A stretch of DNA of 64,000 nt from Mycobacterium sp. 1274761.0 (GCF_001668615.1 NZ_LZMC01000111.1:62001-126000), one strand, 5' to 3'; shown: positions 47,133 to 55,864, counted from the stretch's first letter. Numbers and translations are program-made. Notes: generated by a model not told the origin, from the letters alone.

Positions 47133-48242
47133 GTGAAAATCCTGTTCGCCATCGTCGACGGCGGGGGCAACGTGCCGCCACAGTTGGGCACCGCCCGGGC
47201 GCTTCGAGCTCGCGGCGTCGAGATCCTGGTGCTGGGTCACCCCGGCATTCGCACCCGGGTGGAAGCGGCCGGACTGCCATTCCAATCTTTCACCGGCGGA
47301 GCGCATTTCGATCCCACCGTCCCACGTTCGCTGGCAGCGATCATGGCGACCTTCACCCGGGTGGCGGCCGACAAGGCGGTCGGCCGCTGCATTGTCGAGG
47401 CCGCGAGCACGCACCGCGTCGACGCCGTCGTCGTCGACATGATCCTCAGCGCGAGCATTCCCGAGATCGAGAAGTCGGGCATCCCGACCATCGTCTTCGT
47501 GCACTGCTTCTACCGCGCGGTGCAGGATCTGGTGGCAGGCCCGGTGGGCTGGGTGCTGCGGCTGCGAGGCACCGATCCGCTGGCCGCCGAGCACGGCGGT
47601 CTCCTGCAGGTCGTCGCGGCTCGGGCCGACCTCGATCCCGTGCGCGGCAAACCGCCGGTCCGCCATGTCGGCGTGGTGTGGCAAGGCGTGCCGGCCGTTT
47701 CGGCTCCCGCTGAGGTGCCGCGAATCCTGGTCAGCCTCAGCACATGTGGCTTCCCCGGGCAGCGGCGCATGCTGCAGAACATTCTCGATGCGGTCGCCCC
47801 GCTTCCGGTTGAGGCGACGGTGACCGTCGGACCGGGAATCGACGCGGCGGGCCTGCGGGTGCCGCAGAACGCGACGATGCATGCGTGGCTCGACCATGAC
47901 GATGTGCTTGCGACCGCGTCCTTGGTGGTCGGACACGGCGGCCACAGCACCGCGATGCGCGCGTTGTCGTTCGGCGTGCCGCAGGTCACCATGCCAGCCA
48001 ACCCGATGATCGACCAGAAGGCCGTGGGCGCAGCCCTGCAGAAAGCCGGCAGCGGAATTCTGCTGCCTAAACACGCCAAGCCGCAACGCATCCGGGCCGC
48101 CATCGAGACGGTGTTGGGTGATCGGTCCTACCGGCGGGCGGCGAACCGGCTCGGCGAGCAGATCCGGCAGCGTGACGGCGCCGAGGTGGCCGCCGACGCG
48201 ATCAGCGAATACGTCGCCGACCGGCAATTCGCCCCGTCCTAG
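47133..48242 (+). CDS. Glycosyltransferase, GT-B fold (UGT/GT1-like)
   Basis: A 369-aa protein from GTG 47133. The N-terminal half begins MKILFAIVDGGGNVPPQLGT, the acceptor-binding side; the C-terminal half carries the nucleotide-sugar signature LVVGHGGHSTAMRALSFGVP followed by QVTMPANPMIDQKAVGAALQ, as in macrolide, flavonoid and glycolipid glycosyltransferases of family GT1. The acceptor is unknown; a lipid, antibiotic or secondary metabolite is possible. It is cotranscribed with the upstream tetR. Its last bases overlap the echA5 stop by 4. It lies where M. tuberculosis has the mmpS5-mmpL5 exporter. Confidence 0.88.
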   Translation: MKILFAIVDGGGNVPPQLGTARALRARGVEILVLGHPGIRTRVEAAGLPFQSFTGGAHFDPTVPRSLAAIMATFTRVAADKAVGRCIVEAASTHRVDAVVVDMILSASIPEIEKSGIPTIVFVHCFYRAVQDLVAGPVGWVLRLRGTDPLAAEHGGLLQVVAARADLDPVRGKPPVRHVGVVWQGVPAVSAPAEVPRILVSLSTCGFPGQRRMLQNILDAVAPLPVEATVTVGPGIDAAGLRVPQNATMHAWLDHDDVLATASLVVGHGGHSTAMRALSFGVPQVTMPANPMIDQKAVGAALQKAGSGILLPKHAKPQRIRAAIETVLGDRSYRRAANRLGEQIRQRDGAEVAADAISEYVADRQFAPS

Positions 48243-48997
48243 GCCCCGGCGCCGTGCCGACCGGCTCCCGCAGCGAATCGCTGGGCGCCTTCGAGTGATT
48301 CGGACGCCACGCGCGACAAGCTGCCGAATTCGAAATCGATGGCCTCCGCCTCGGACATGCCCCACTGGTTGAGCTGTGACATGCGGTCAGATCGCATGCA
48401 CTGCTGCGGCAGCGCGGCAAGCTCGGCGGCCAGCGCCTCGGCCTTCTCGCGCGCCTGCCCCTTGGGCGCCACCCGGTTGGCCAAACCCCACGACAGCGCT
48501 TCGGTGGCGTCGACGCCGCGGCCCGTCAGGATCATGTCCATGGCGCGGCTGTGCCCGATCAGCCGCGGCAACCGCACGGTCCCGCCGTCGATCAGCGGCA
48601 CGCCCCAGCGTCGGCAGAAGACGCCCATGATCGCGTCCTCCTCCACCACCCGCAGGTCGCACCAGAGCGCGAGCTCGAGGCCGCCGGCCACGGCGTAGCC
48701 GCTGATGGCCGCGATCACCGGTTTCGACAGGACCATTCTGGTGGGTCCCATCGGTCCGGGCCCGGTGCGGTGCGCGGGATTGACGTCCGGGGTGCCGAAT
48801 GCCTTGAGATCGGCTCCGGCGCAGAAGGTTCCGTTGTCGCCCCACAGCACGGCCACCGACGCCGAGTCGTCGCGGTCGAATTCGTCGAAGGCGGCGAACA
48901 ACTCGGCCGCGGTCGGCCCATTTACGGCGTTACGGGCCTCGGGCCGGTTCATGATCACGGTGGTGACCGGGCCGCTGCGCTCGACTCGCACACTCAT
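48239..48997 (-). CDS. echA5: Enoyl-CoA hydratase/isomerase family protein (EchA5-like)
   Basis: A 252-aa crotonase starting MSVRVERSGPVTTVIMNRPE behind GGAGGCGAC. The oxyanion-hole segments are GDNGTFCAGADLKAF and ISGYAVAGGLELALWCDLRV; VEEDAIMGVFCRRWGVPLID and GLANRVAPKGQAREKA follow. It should hydrate or isomerise an acyl-CoA double bond in beta-oxidation-like catabolism. The start overlaps the regulator gene stop (ATGA). It is the last gene of the fadE8-echA4-regulator-echA5 operon. Confidence 0.9.
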   Translation of the reverse strand: MSVRVERSGPVTTVIMNRPEARNAVNGPTAAELFAAFDEFDRDDSASVAVLWGDNGTFCAGADLKAFGTPDVNPAHRTGPGPMGPTRMVLSKPVIAAISGYAVAGGLELALWCDLRVVEEDAIMGVFCRRWGVPLIDGGTVRLPRLIGHSRAMDMILTGRGVDATEALSWGLANRVAPKGQAREKAEALAAELAALPQQCMRSDRMSQLNQWGMSEAEAIDFEFGSLSRVASESLEGAQRFAAGAGRHGAGA

Positions 48998-49725
48998 GTC
49001 GCCTCCATCAATTCGGTTTCGTTTCGTCGTGCCGCCAGCTCGGCGGCGAAGTCCGCGTACGACATGCGCAGTTCGGCGCCCGGCCAGTCGGCGGGCAACA
49101 ACTCCGCGGGCAGCACGGGGTCGGTCAGCAGATGTCGCACCATCCCCGCGGCGGCGACGAAGCGGCCCGGGATGTCGGTGGCGGCGGTCATCTCGCCGAG
49201 TAACCGTCGGCCCGTCTCGGCCCACGCCGGAAGATCCCACAACAAGCGGGCCAGCTCGGCGGCGTTGTCGTCGTATCCGCGCATGACCCGCGCCCGTGAC
49301 AGCACCTCGTCGGGCAGGGTGACCTTCACGTTGTCCGGACGTAGCCAGACACCTTCGCGCAGTTCGCTGAACCTGTTCTGCTGCAACGATGTTCGAAGAC
49401 CCGCACGGATACGCGCGTCGATGCCGATGCTGGTGATCACCACGGTCGTCCACCCGCCGTCCCATGACGTCACTTGCGGGTTGAGCGCGTCGTCCTGCCG
49501 GCGCTGACGGGCCAGGAGCCGGTCCGACAGCCGGTAGCCGTCGTCGGACCGCACCAGATCCCCGGCGCTGACCATCCGGGTGAGGGCAACCCTTAGCGTG
49601 GCTTCCTTGATGTCGAAATCGCCTGTCAGGCGGATCAATTCGGCGACGGTAGCCCATGCCGGGTGAGTACCTAGCAGCACGCTCAAAACCACCGACCGGG
49701 CCGTCATCCGGTTGAGCGCGGCCAC
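48994..49725 (-). CDS. PaaX-family transcriptional regulator (Rv0674-like)
   Basis: A 243-aa protein from GTG 49725 (ATG 49707 possible). The N-terminal winged helix is in SVVLSVLLGTHPAWATVAEL and LRVALTRMVSAGDLVRSDDG; the middle domain (SWDGGWTTVVITSIGIDARI, then ELREGVWLRPDNVKVTLPDE) and the C-terminal helical domain fit the PaaX family, which represses phenylacetate and related CoA-ester genes and is released by an acyl-CoA. Its location inside the operon suggests self-regulation of fadE8-echA genes by a pathway CoA ester. Confidence 0.87.
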   Translation of the reverse strand: MAALNRMTARSVVLSVLLGTHPAWATVAELIRLTGDFDIKEATLRVALTRMVSAGDLVRSDDGYRLSDRLLARQRRQDDALNPQVTSWDGGWTTVVITSIGIDARIRAGLRTSLQQNRFSELREGVWLRPDNVKVTLPDEVLSRARVMRGYDDNAAELARLLWDLPAWAETGRRLLGEMTAATDIPGRFVAAAGMVRHLLTDPVLPAELLPADWPGAELRMSYADFAAELAARRNETELMEAT

Positions 49726-49728
49726 CGG

Positions 49729-50667
49729 TCAGACCCCGGAGGTGGTGCGGCCCGCATCACCGAACGGCTCGTCGCGGCTCTTCACCGCTTCGCGGAAGCC
49801 GCGATCGCGGGCCTCGGCGACGAAGGCGTGACCCTCGGGGGTATGGCGGGCGATGCCGTCGAAGACGGTGCTCACCATTCTGCTGGTGGCGACCCCCTGC
49901 TGCAGCAGCGCAGTGTTGAGCGCGAGCTTGGCCATGATGAGTTGATTGACAGGCATCGCGGCGATCCGCTCGACGAGGCGCTCGGTGCGTGTGTCGAGGT
50001 CGGCGGGTTCGGGTGCCTCGACGGCGAGGCCCCATTCGGCCGCCTGTGCTCCACTGATGCAATCACCGGTGAACAGGAGGCGTTTCGCGCGCTGGTCGCC
50101 TAGCCGGTGCGCCCACAGGCCTGCGGCGGGTACGCCCCAAACCCGCATCGGCGGGTAGCCGATCTTGGCGTCCGACGCGGCGATCACCTGATCGGCGTGC
50201 AGGGCGATGTCGGTGCCGCCGGCCACGCAGTACCCGTGGACCTTCACCACCGTCGGCTTGTCGCAGTGCATCAGGCTGGAGAACCCGCGGACGAAGCGGC
50301 TCATCATCTGATAGTCGATCATCGGATCCCACGGCTGATCGGGCAGGTGGTTGGTGGCCTGTGTCTTTCCAGACAGCACGGTGTCCCTGTACGGGCTGCC
50401 ACCGCCGGCCGACGACGAGCCCTCGGCGTAGGCCGACAGGTCGAAACCGGCGCAGAACCCTTCACCACGACCCGAGACGAGGATGACGTGCACGTCGGGA
50501 TCCAGGTCGGCGCGTTCGACGAGCGCGGACAGCTCCAGCGGAGTGTCGGCGATGATCGCGTTGCCTTTTTCGGGACGGTTGAACGTGATTCGGGCAATCC
50601 GGTCGGTGACCTCGTAGGTCATCGTTTTCAAGTTGTCGAAGTCGACCGGCCTGATCGCGTGCGTCAC
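49729..50667 (-). CDS. echA4: Enoyl-CoA hydratase family protein (EchA4-like)
   Basis: A 312-aa crotonase; the start was set at GTG 50667 (MTHAIRPVDFDNLKTMTYEV), overlapping the fadE8 stop (GTGA). The oxyanion-hole regions are VSGRGEGFCAGFDLSAY and VHGYCVAGGTDIALHADQVI; ASDAKIGYPPMRVWGVPAAG follows. It is longer than echA5 because of an insertion after the first motif (residues about 90-125, Gly/Ser-rich and DQPWDPMIDYQMMSRFVRG). It works with the acyl-CoA dehydrogenase encoded just upstream. Confidence 0.9.
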   Translation of the reverse strand: MTHAIRPVDFDNLKTMTYEVTDRIARITFNRPEKGNAIIADTPLELSALVERADLDPDVHVILVSGRGEGFCAGFDLSAYAEGSSSAGGGSPYRDTVLSGKTQATNHLPDQPWDPMIDYQMMSRFVRGFSSLMHCDKPTVVKVHGYCVAGGTDIALHADQVIAASDAKIGYPPMRVWGVPAAGLWAHRLGDQRAKRLLFTGDCISGAQAAEWGLAVEAPEPADLDTRTERLVERIAAMPVNQLIMAKLALNTALLQQGVATSRMVSTVFDGIARHTPEGHAFVAEARDRGFREAVKSRDEPFGDAGRTTSGV

Positions 50668-52328
50668 GCGCCCGGACCCCTGCCTGTCCTCCTCGCGTCC
50701 GGGGCCTTGACCAGCGCCCGCTCCAGAATGGGCGCCAGATCCAGCCCGGTGGGCATGGTCCCGTACGCACCACCCCACTGGCCGCCCATCCAGGTGGCCA
50801 GGAACGCCTCGGCCACGGCGGGATGGCCGTGCCGCACAAGCAGCGAACCCTGAAGCGCCAGACCGATGTCCTCGGCAACCTTGCGGGCGCGGTATTGGAT
50901 GGTTTCCAGGTCGTCGAGTTGCGGTTTGAGCGCATCGATGTGGGCGTCCAGGCGCGGATCCTGACCCGCGGTCTTGTCCAGTTCGTCGAACAACACGTCG
51001 ATGCTTTCCGGCCGGGTTGCCATGGCTCGCAACGTATCCAGCGCGCTGACGTTGCCCGAGCCCTCCCAGATGCCCATCAGCGGGGCCTCGCGATACAGCC
51101 GCGGCATACCGGATTCCTCGACGTAGCCGTTGCCACCCAGGCATTCCATCGCTTCGGCGGCGTGCCCGGTCGCGCGTTTACAGACCCAGTACTTGCTGGC
51201 CGCCAGCCCGATGCGGCGGAACAGCGCCTCACGCTCGTCGCCGCAGACTGCCCGGTCGGTGGCGCCCGCCATGCGCATCGCCAGGATGGTGGCGGCCTCG
51301 GCCTCCACCGCGAGGTCGGCCAGCACATTACGCATCAGCGGTTGGTCAATCAGGTACGCGCCGAATGCCTTTCGGTGCTGCGCGTGGTGGATGGCGCGAC
51401 TCACGCCCGTGCGCATGCTCGTGGCACTGCCCAGCGTGCAGTCCAGCCGGGTCAGGTTCACCATTTCGATGATGGTCGGCACGCCGCGACCCTCCTCGCC
51501 GACCAGCCACGCCGTCGCGCCGTCGTACTCGACCTCCGACGACGCATTGGCGTGATTGCCGAGCTTGTCCTTGAGGCGCTGCAAGAACATTCGGTTGCGG
51601 GTGTCGTCGGGCAGGATCCGCGGCAGGAAGAAGCACGACAGCCCGCCGGGCGCCTGCGCCAGCACCAGGAAGATGTCGCACATCGGCGCGGAGGTGAACC
51701 ACTTGTGTCCGGTCAGGCGGTAGCTGCCGTCCGCGTTGGGCGTCGCCTGGGTGGTGCCCGCGCGTACATCGGATCCGCCCTGCTTCTCGGTCATCGACAT
51801 GCCCGCGGTGATACCGGCTTTGGTGGCAGGCACTTTCAGCTCGGGGTCGTAGGCGCGGCTGGTCAGCAGCGGCTCGTAGACATCGGCGAGCTCTTTGTTG
51901 TAGCGCAGCGCGGGCACCACGGCGTAGGTCATCGAGATCGGGCAGATGTGGCCGGGCTCCGGCGTCCACACCGACGTCTTGGCGGCACGTACGACATGGG
52001 CGCCCGGCCGGTCGTCGGCCCACGGCGCGGCATGCAGGCCGTGGCCGATCGCCACCTTCATCAGCTCGTGGTAGGCCGGGTCGTACTCGACTTCATCGAC
52101 GCGGTGGCCGTAGCGGTCATGGGTGTGCAGGATCGGCTGGTTGCGATCGGCGAGCTCGCCCCACCGCTGCGCCTGTGCGCTGCCGGATAGCGCCCCGAGC
52201 TCGACGACCTCATCGAGACCCCACTCCCCGCCCTCGCGGATCAGCGCCTCGGTGAGCACGGGTGACGAGGCCGGGTTGACGTCCTCGAACGGTGGAACCT
52301 GATTGGTGACGACGTGCGTGTCTGGCAT
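50664..52328 (-). CDS. fadE8: Acyl-CoA dehydrogenase, AidB/FadE8 type
   Basis: A 554-aa flavoprotein from ATG 52328 (MPDTHVVTNQVPPFEDVNPA). ACAD features: AGMSMTEKQGGSDVRAGTTQ at the flavin-binding strand, TGHKWFTSAPMCDIFLVLAQ, RAIHHAQHRKAFGAYLIDQP and the C-terminal GGNGYVEESGMPRLYREAPL. The N-terminal extension and overall length match the AidB-like group to which M. tuberculosis FadE8 belongs. It oxidises an acyl-CoA to the enoyl-CoA, which echA4 or echA5 would hydrate. It is the first gene of the operon, with a leaderless-type promoter. Confidence 0.9.
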   Translation of the reverse strand: MPDTHVVTNQVPPFEDVNPASSPVLTEALIREGGEWGLDEVVELGALSGSAQAQRWGELADRNQPILHTHDRYGHRVDEVEYDPAYHELMKVAIGHGLHAAPWADDRPGAHVVRAAKTSVWTPEPGHICPISMTYAVVPALRYNKELADVYEPLLTSRAYDPELKVPATKAGITAGMSMTEKQGGSDVRAGTTQATPNADGSYRLTGHKWFTSAPMCDIFLVLAQAPGGLSCFFLPRILPDDTRNRMFLQRLKDKLGNHANASSEVEYDGATAWLVGEEGRGVPTIIEMVNLTRLDCTLGSATSMRTGVSRAIHHAQHRKAFGAYLIDQPLMRNVLADLAVEAEAATILAMRMAGATDRAVCGDEREALFRRIGLAASKYWVCKRATGHAAEAMECLGGNGYVEESGMPRLYREAPLMGIWEGSGNVSALDTLRAMATRPESIDVLFDELDKTAGQDPRLDAHIDALKPQLDDLETIQYRARKVAEDIGLALQGSLLVRHGHPAVAEAFLATWMGGQWGGAYGTMPTGLDLAPILERALVKAPDARRTGRGPGA

Positions 52329-52356
52329 GCTGTCGATATTACAGTTTCCCGACAGC
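52329..52356. promoter_or_regulatory. fadE8 promoter flanked by a palindrome
   Basis: Arms GCTGTCG (52329-52335) and CGACAGC (52350-52356), centres 21 bp apart, flank the minus-strand -10 TAATAT (52336-52341). The -10 ends 7 bases before the fadE8 ATG, which predicts a leaderless mRNA. The PaaX-type protein of the operon is a candidate binder. Confidence 0.5.
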
Positions 52357-52376
52357 CGCACAATAGCCGTAATGGC

Positions 52377-52889
52377 CTACTTGCAGAGGTCGGCGACCTT
52401 CGCCCGACCCTCCTCGCCGGCGGTGAGCCGCTCGGCCTGCTGCGGGTCGTCGTTGGTGACCCCGGCGAGGGCATTGACCCCGATCTCTTCGAGGTTGTTG
52501 GCGAACTGGCGTACGGCGTCGGCCAGCTCCGGCACCGTCTGGTCGTCGAGCCGGCTGCGCAAATACTCACCACCGCCGATCAGTGACAGCCGGGCGTTGC
52601 TGGCGACCGCGGTCTGCGCAACCGGGTCGGACCCGAGGTCGGCGTGCGTCTGTAGCTGGACCGCCCGGCTGACGATGTCAAACGCCGCACACACCTTCTG
52701 CTTCGATTCGGCCGACGGCTGCGGCGCCTCCTCCTTCTCCGGCCACGCCATCACGATCGCCCACGCGGCGACACCGACGGCGGCCAACGCGACGATGAGC
52801 GACAGAAGCGCGATCACGCTGGCGCCCTTCGCCGCCGTCATCGGCGACGGATACGTTGGAGGTGGCTTGGCTGGTGCGGTGTCCGCCAT
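52377..52889 (-). CDS. Small membrane-anchored protein of unknown function
   Basis: A 170-aa protein with a Pro-rich N-terminus (MADTAPAKPPPTYPSPMTAA), one membrane span (SVIALLSLIVALAAVGVAAW, about residues 24-48) and a helical, probably extracytoplasmic domain (KQKVCAAFDIVSRAVQLQTH, then LADAVRQFANNLEEIGVNAL) with two cysteines at about 67 and 169. The pattern is common among mycobacterial exported proteins of unknown role. It follows the PAP2 gene after 35 bases on the same strand. Confidence 0.8.
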   Translation of the reverse strand: MADTAPAKPPPTYPSPMTAAKGASVIALLSLIVALAAVGVAAWAIVMAWPEKEEAPQPSAESKQKVCAAFDIVSRAVQLQTHADLGSDPVAQTAVASNARLSLIGGGEYLRSRLDDQTVPELADAVRQFANNLEEIGVNALAGVTNDDPQQAERLTAGEEGRAKVADLCK

Positions 52890-52924
52890 GGCGAAATGGT
52901 AGCGGCCGTCGCTGCGTCGGTCCT

Positions 52925-54010
52925 TTAGGCGCTCGACACGGCGTCTTCGCCAACGCGGGGTCTATCCCGCCGAGCCTCAAAGTGATTCGCGACCACGACG
53001 CCGGCCGCCGCCAGCGCCCAGCCGAGCAGGATGTCGATCACGTAATGCTCGGCCGTGTAAACCAGCGTGAAGGCCATGATCAGAACATAGGCAGCCAACA
53101 GCGGCCGCCACCCGCGATGCACCCGCTTCCATAGGAACGCCGCGATAGCGGCGGTCATCGCCGCATGCAGGGACGGAATGGCGGCCACCAGGTTGACGCT
53201 CGCCTGGCCCGAATCCAGCAGTGCGCTCGCGGTGTGCAGGTTCAGCTTCCCCCAGCCGCGGCCGACAATCCGTTCGATCCAGGGATTGGCGCCGTCCTGG
53301 CTGGTCTGCATCGCGCCCAGCAGACCACCGTCGGGCACACCGCGGGGTGAGCCGAACATGCACGACGGCCCCGCCGGGCCACCGCTGACGTCGGCTGCGG
53401 TGCAGCGGGCCGCCGCCCACGGCGGCGCTGCCGGCACCAACGCATAGATCACCAGGCCTGCACACGACAGCCCGACGAACAGCTTGACGAACGCCTTCCA
53501 CTCGTCGCGGTCGCGCAGCCACAGCGCGCCCGCCACCACGTATGGCAGCACGAAGAACGACATATAGACGGTGCTCATCACCACTTCCCACCACGGGGGC
53601 AGCGGCGCCTTCAGCCGTTCCTGCAGCCACACCGTCGGGATGGTGCCGAAGAACAACCAGCGGTCCACCTCGGCTGGCCACTGCCACAGGGTCGGTCTGC
53701 CGATCAGATCCGCCGCTCCCCTACTTAAGTCGTATGCGAGCAGCACGACCGCGAACGGCAACCAGTCGCGGATGACGTAGAGCATGCGACGGCCCTGTCC
53801 AATGCTCGCGGCGAGCAGACCCGTCGCGACGTACAGCAGAACCAGTTCACGGTTGAACGCGAAGCCGTCGGTCACCGTGCGATAGATCAGCACGGCGGCC
53901 CAGACAGCAATGGCGAGCCAGCGAACGATCTTCAGCCAACGACCGCGGGCGACGGCCGGACCGTCGTCGACGCGTGTCGCCGCAATTGGCGCCTCGTCAA
54001 TTGCGGACAC
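52925..54010 (-). CDS. PAP2-type membrane phosphatase
   Basis: A 361-aa membrane protein from GTG 54010 with about six membrane spans (GRWLKIVRWLAIAVWAAVLI; LVLLYVATGLLAASIG; VVMSTVYMSFFVLPYVVAGA; and three near the C-terminus). The PAP2 motifs are visible as AAIPSLHAAMTAAIAAFLWK and VYTAEHYVIDILLGWALAAA, carrying the catalytic histidines. Long members of this kind act as lipid phosphatases or inositol-phosphoryl transferases at the membrane; the substrate is unknown. M. tuberculosis has a ceramidase gene (Rv0669c) near this position, so the content differs. Confidence 0.85.
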   Translation of the reverse strand: MSAIDEAPIAATRVDDGPAVARGRWLKIVRWLAIAVWAAVLIYRTVTDGFAFNRELVLLYVATGLLAASIGQGRRMLYVIRDWLPFAVVLLAYDLSRGAADLIGRPTLWQWPAEVDRWLFFGTIPTVWLQERLKAPLPPWWEVVMSTVYMSFFVLPYVVAGALWLRDRDEWKAFVKLFVGLSCAGLVIYALVPAAPPWAAARCTAADVSGGPAGPSCMFGSPRGVPDGGLLGAMQTSQDGANPWIERIVGRGWGKLNLHTASALLDSGQASVNLVAAIPSLHAAMTAAIAAFLWKRVHRGWRPLLAAYVLIMAFTLVYTAEHYVIDILLGWALAAAGVVVANHFEARRDRPRVGEDAVSSA

Positions 54011-54107
54011 TTCGGCCTTTCGACTCGGGATGATCGTGATTCCCGGCGAACAGCCTAGTTAACCGTGGTGCTATCCGGAGTTTTGATGCCGTTCGGTTAT
54101 CAGATTC

Positions 54108-54860
54108 TCAGCCGACGTGCTCGCGCAGAAACGCGATGTCGTCCTTGCGGCCCGCGTCGGCTGTTTCACAGATGACCGGCGCGTCGGCGGCCTCCACGAC
54201 GGCGACGAGGAGGTCCGGTTTGATCTGGCCGGTGCCGAAGTTGGCGTGCCGGTCGGCCCCCGAACCCGCCGCGTCCCGCGAGTCGTTGCAATGTACGAGG
54301 TCGATGCGGCCGGTGAGGGCCTTGATGCGGTCGACGGCATCGATCAAGGCCTCGCCGGCCGCCCACGCGTGGCACGTGTCGAGGCAGAAACCGATGCCGG
54401 TGTCGCCGATGTGGTCCCACAGCCGGCCGATGGTGTCGAAGTGGCGGGCCATTGCGTGGTCGCCGCCCGCGGTGTTCTCGAGGTAAACCGGCACATCGGA
54501 CTCCAGGTACTTGAGCGCTTTGACCCAGCGCTCGAAACCGGCCTCCATGTCGTTGTCGTCGGCGTGGCCGCCGTGGACAATGACCGCCGTCGCGTTGATC
54601 TCCGCCGCGGCATCGCAGGTGTCCTGCAGGATCTTGCGCGACGGGATGCGCACCCGGTTGTTCGCCGACGCCACATTGATCAGGTACGGCGCATGCACAT
54701 ACAGCGGCATGCTGGCCGCCCTCAGCGTCTCCGCATCCTCGCGGGGCTTGGGTTTCTTCCAGCTCTGCGGGTTGCCGAGGAAGAACTGAACGACGTCGGC
54801 TCCGTCGGCCTCGGCAGCTGCCAGGGGATCGTCTTGGTGGACGTGCGAACCAATAAGCAC
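54108..54860 (-). CDS. end: Endonuclease IV (AP endonuclease)
   Basis: A 250-aa protein from GTG 54860 ([20 protein letters not shown]), matching M. tuberculosis End (Rv0670) throughout. Metal-binding motifs: [79 protein letters not shown] and ICETADAGR. It cuts DNA 5' to abasic sites in base excision repair using three zinc ions. It is a single gene upstream of the PAP2 gene on the same strand. Confidence 0.95.
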   Translation of the reverse strand: MLIGSHVHQDDPLAAAEADGADVVQFFLGNPQSWKKPKPREDAETLRAASMPLYVHAPYLINVASANNRVRIPSRKILQDTCDAAAEINATAVIVHGGHADDNDMEAGFERWVKALKYLESDVPVYLENTAGGDHAMARHFDTIGRLWDHIGDTGIGFCLDTCHAWAAGEALIDAVDRIKALTGRIDLVHCNDSRDAAGSGADRHANFGTGQIKPDLLVAVVEAADAPVICETADAGRKDDIAFLREHVG

Positions 54861-54898
54861 GACGACGAGTCTAGTGATGCGGCCGGACACCTTCCTGC

Positions 54899-54988
54899 GC
54901 GAGCAGACGCTAACGCACGCGACACGCCGGTGAAGAATGTGCGTTTGCGTCTGCTCGCCAAGAGAAAAGCCCCCGCACGGAACGGGGG
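54899..54988. repeat. Inverted repeat and G/C hairpin in the end/secreted-protein divergent gap
   Basis: Two 20-bp arms (54899-54918 and 54939-54958) are complementary with one mismatch and enclose a 20-base loop; the core of both is GAGCAGACGC/GCGTCTGCTC. Directly after it, CCCCCG (54970-54975) and CGGGGG (54983-54988) form a terminator-like hairpin after an A-rich run. No gene fills 54861-55059, and two terminator-like structures between divergent genes are unexpected. Confidence 0.6.
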
Positions 54989-55059
54989 TGGGTGGTGCGG
55001 CGAAATCGTAGGGAAACACCTGATTGATTACGGACGCATGCCGTTCGTAGCGTCAACGG

Positions 55060-55761
55060 ATGACGACACCGAAGATCATTGCTGTCGCGGCGGCCGCCGT
55101 CGGCGCCGCCGGGATGGTGACCGTACCGTTGACCGCTAGCGCGGAGCCCGCCTGCCTGGACTGGCGCTTCCCCGATGCCGCGCTGTTCCTCGACTTGGAC
55201 AACGGGGTCAACATCGGGGTGCCCTGGTTGGCTGGAACGAACAAGGTCCGAGTGACTCAGGGTGCGGCGATTCTCCATTCGCCGGACGGCGGCACATGGC
55301 AGGGCGACATCGAACCCGGCGGCGGAACATACCAAGGGGACACGATCAAGTTCCGGATCGACTGGACGCAGGGCGTCGGCGGCGAGCACCCGAAGAGCGA
55401 ATTCAACGGCAAGATCAGCCCAGATGGAGTTGCGACCGGCACCACAGTCAACGAGAAGAACGTGACGAACGGGTGGACGGCACAGGGGAAGTTCACGTGC
55501 ACCGCTCGGGCCGCCGAGCCCGCGGCGCCGAAGCCGGCCGACCCCGGGCCACCACCAGCGGATCAGAACACCGCAACCATCACCGACAACGTGGACCTGT
55601 ATGAGAACCCAGGCGGTGAAGGACAGCCGGTCGACTTCGTCCCCGCCGGACGAAAGGTCAAAGTCCTGACACGGCAGGCCGATAATTGGGTGAAGATCTC
55701 GGGCTCAGGCGTGCCGAATCACGACACCGGCTGGGTGTGGGGCGACTTCGTCAAGGGCTAG
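55060..55761 (+). CDS. Secreted protein with C-terminal SH3-like domain
   Basis: The 233-aa preprotein has a Sec signal peptide (MTTPKIIAVAAAAVGAAGMV, cleavage near ASA-EP). The mature part begins with PACLDWRFPDAALFLDLDNG and a beta-rich domain with a second Cys (GKFTCTA), followed by a Pro/Ala linker and a C-terminal SH3-like fold (TITDNVDLYENPGGEGQPVD, then VKVLTRQADNWVKISG and DTGWVWGDFVKG). Such domains often bind cell-wall peptides. It is a single gene convergent with rpoC. Function unknown. Confidence 0.82.
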   Translation: MTTPKIIAVAAAAVGAAGMVTVPLTASAEPACLDWRFPDAALFLDLDNGVNIGVPWLAGTNKVRVTQGAAILHSPDGGTWQGDIEPGGGTYQGDTIKFRIDWTQGVGGEHPKSEFNGKISPDGVATGTTVNEKNVTNGWTAQGKFTCTARAAEPAAPKPADPGPPPADQNTATITDNVDLYENPGGEGQPVDFVPAGRKVKVLTRQADNWVKISGSGVPNHDTGWVWGDFVKG

Positions 55762-55781
55762 CCTCGACACCCGCGCACGAT

Positions 55782-55849
55782 CACAATGTCAGCCTCAGAG
55801 CGGTTCCATGCATATATATCCTTGGCGAAGCTCTCAGAGCGACATTGTG
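55782..55849. repeat. 68-bp palindromic dispersed repeat, copy B
   Basis: Outer arms CACAATGTC (55782-55790) and GACATTGTG (55841-55849), inner CTCAGAGC and GCTCTCAG with a mismatch, and a loop with CATATATATCCTTGGCG. Copy A (5017-5083) shares the outer arms, the GCTCTCAG element and the ATATATCC...GGCG loop core. It lies 20 bases after a stop codon, ahead of the rpoC terminator. Confidence 0.7.
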
Positions 55850-55864
55850 TCAGGCACCAACGAA

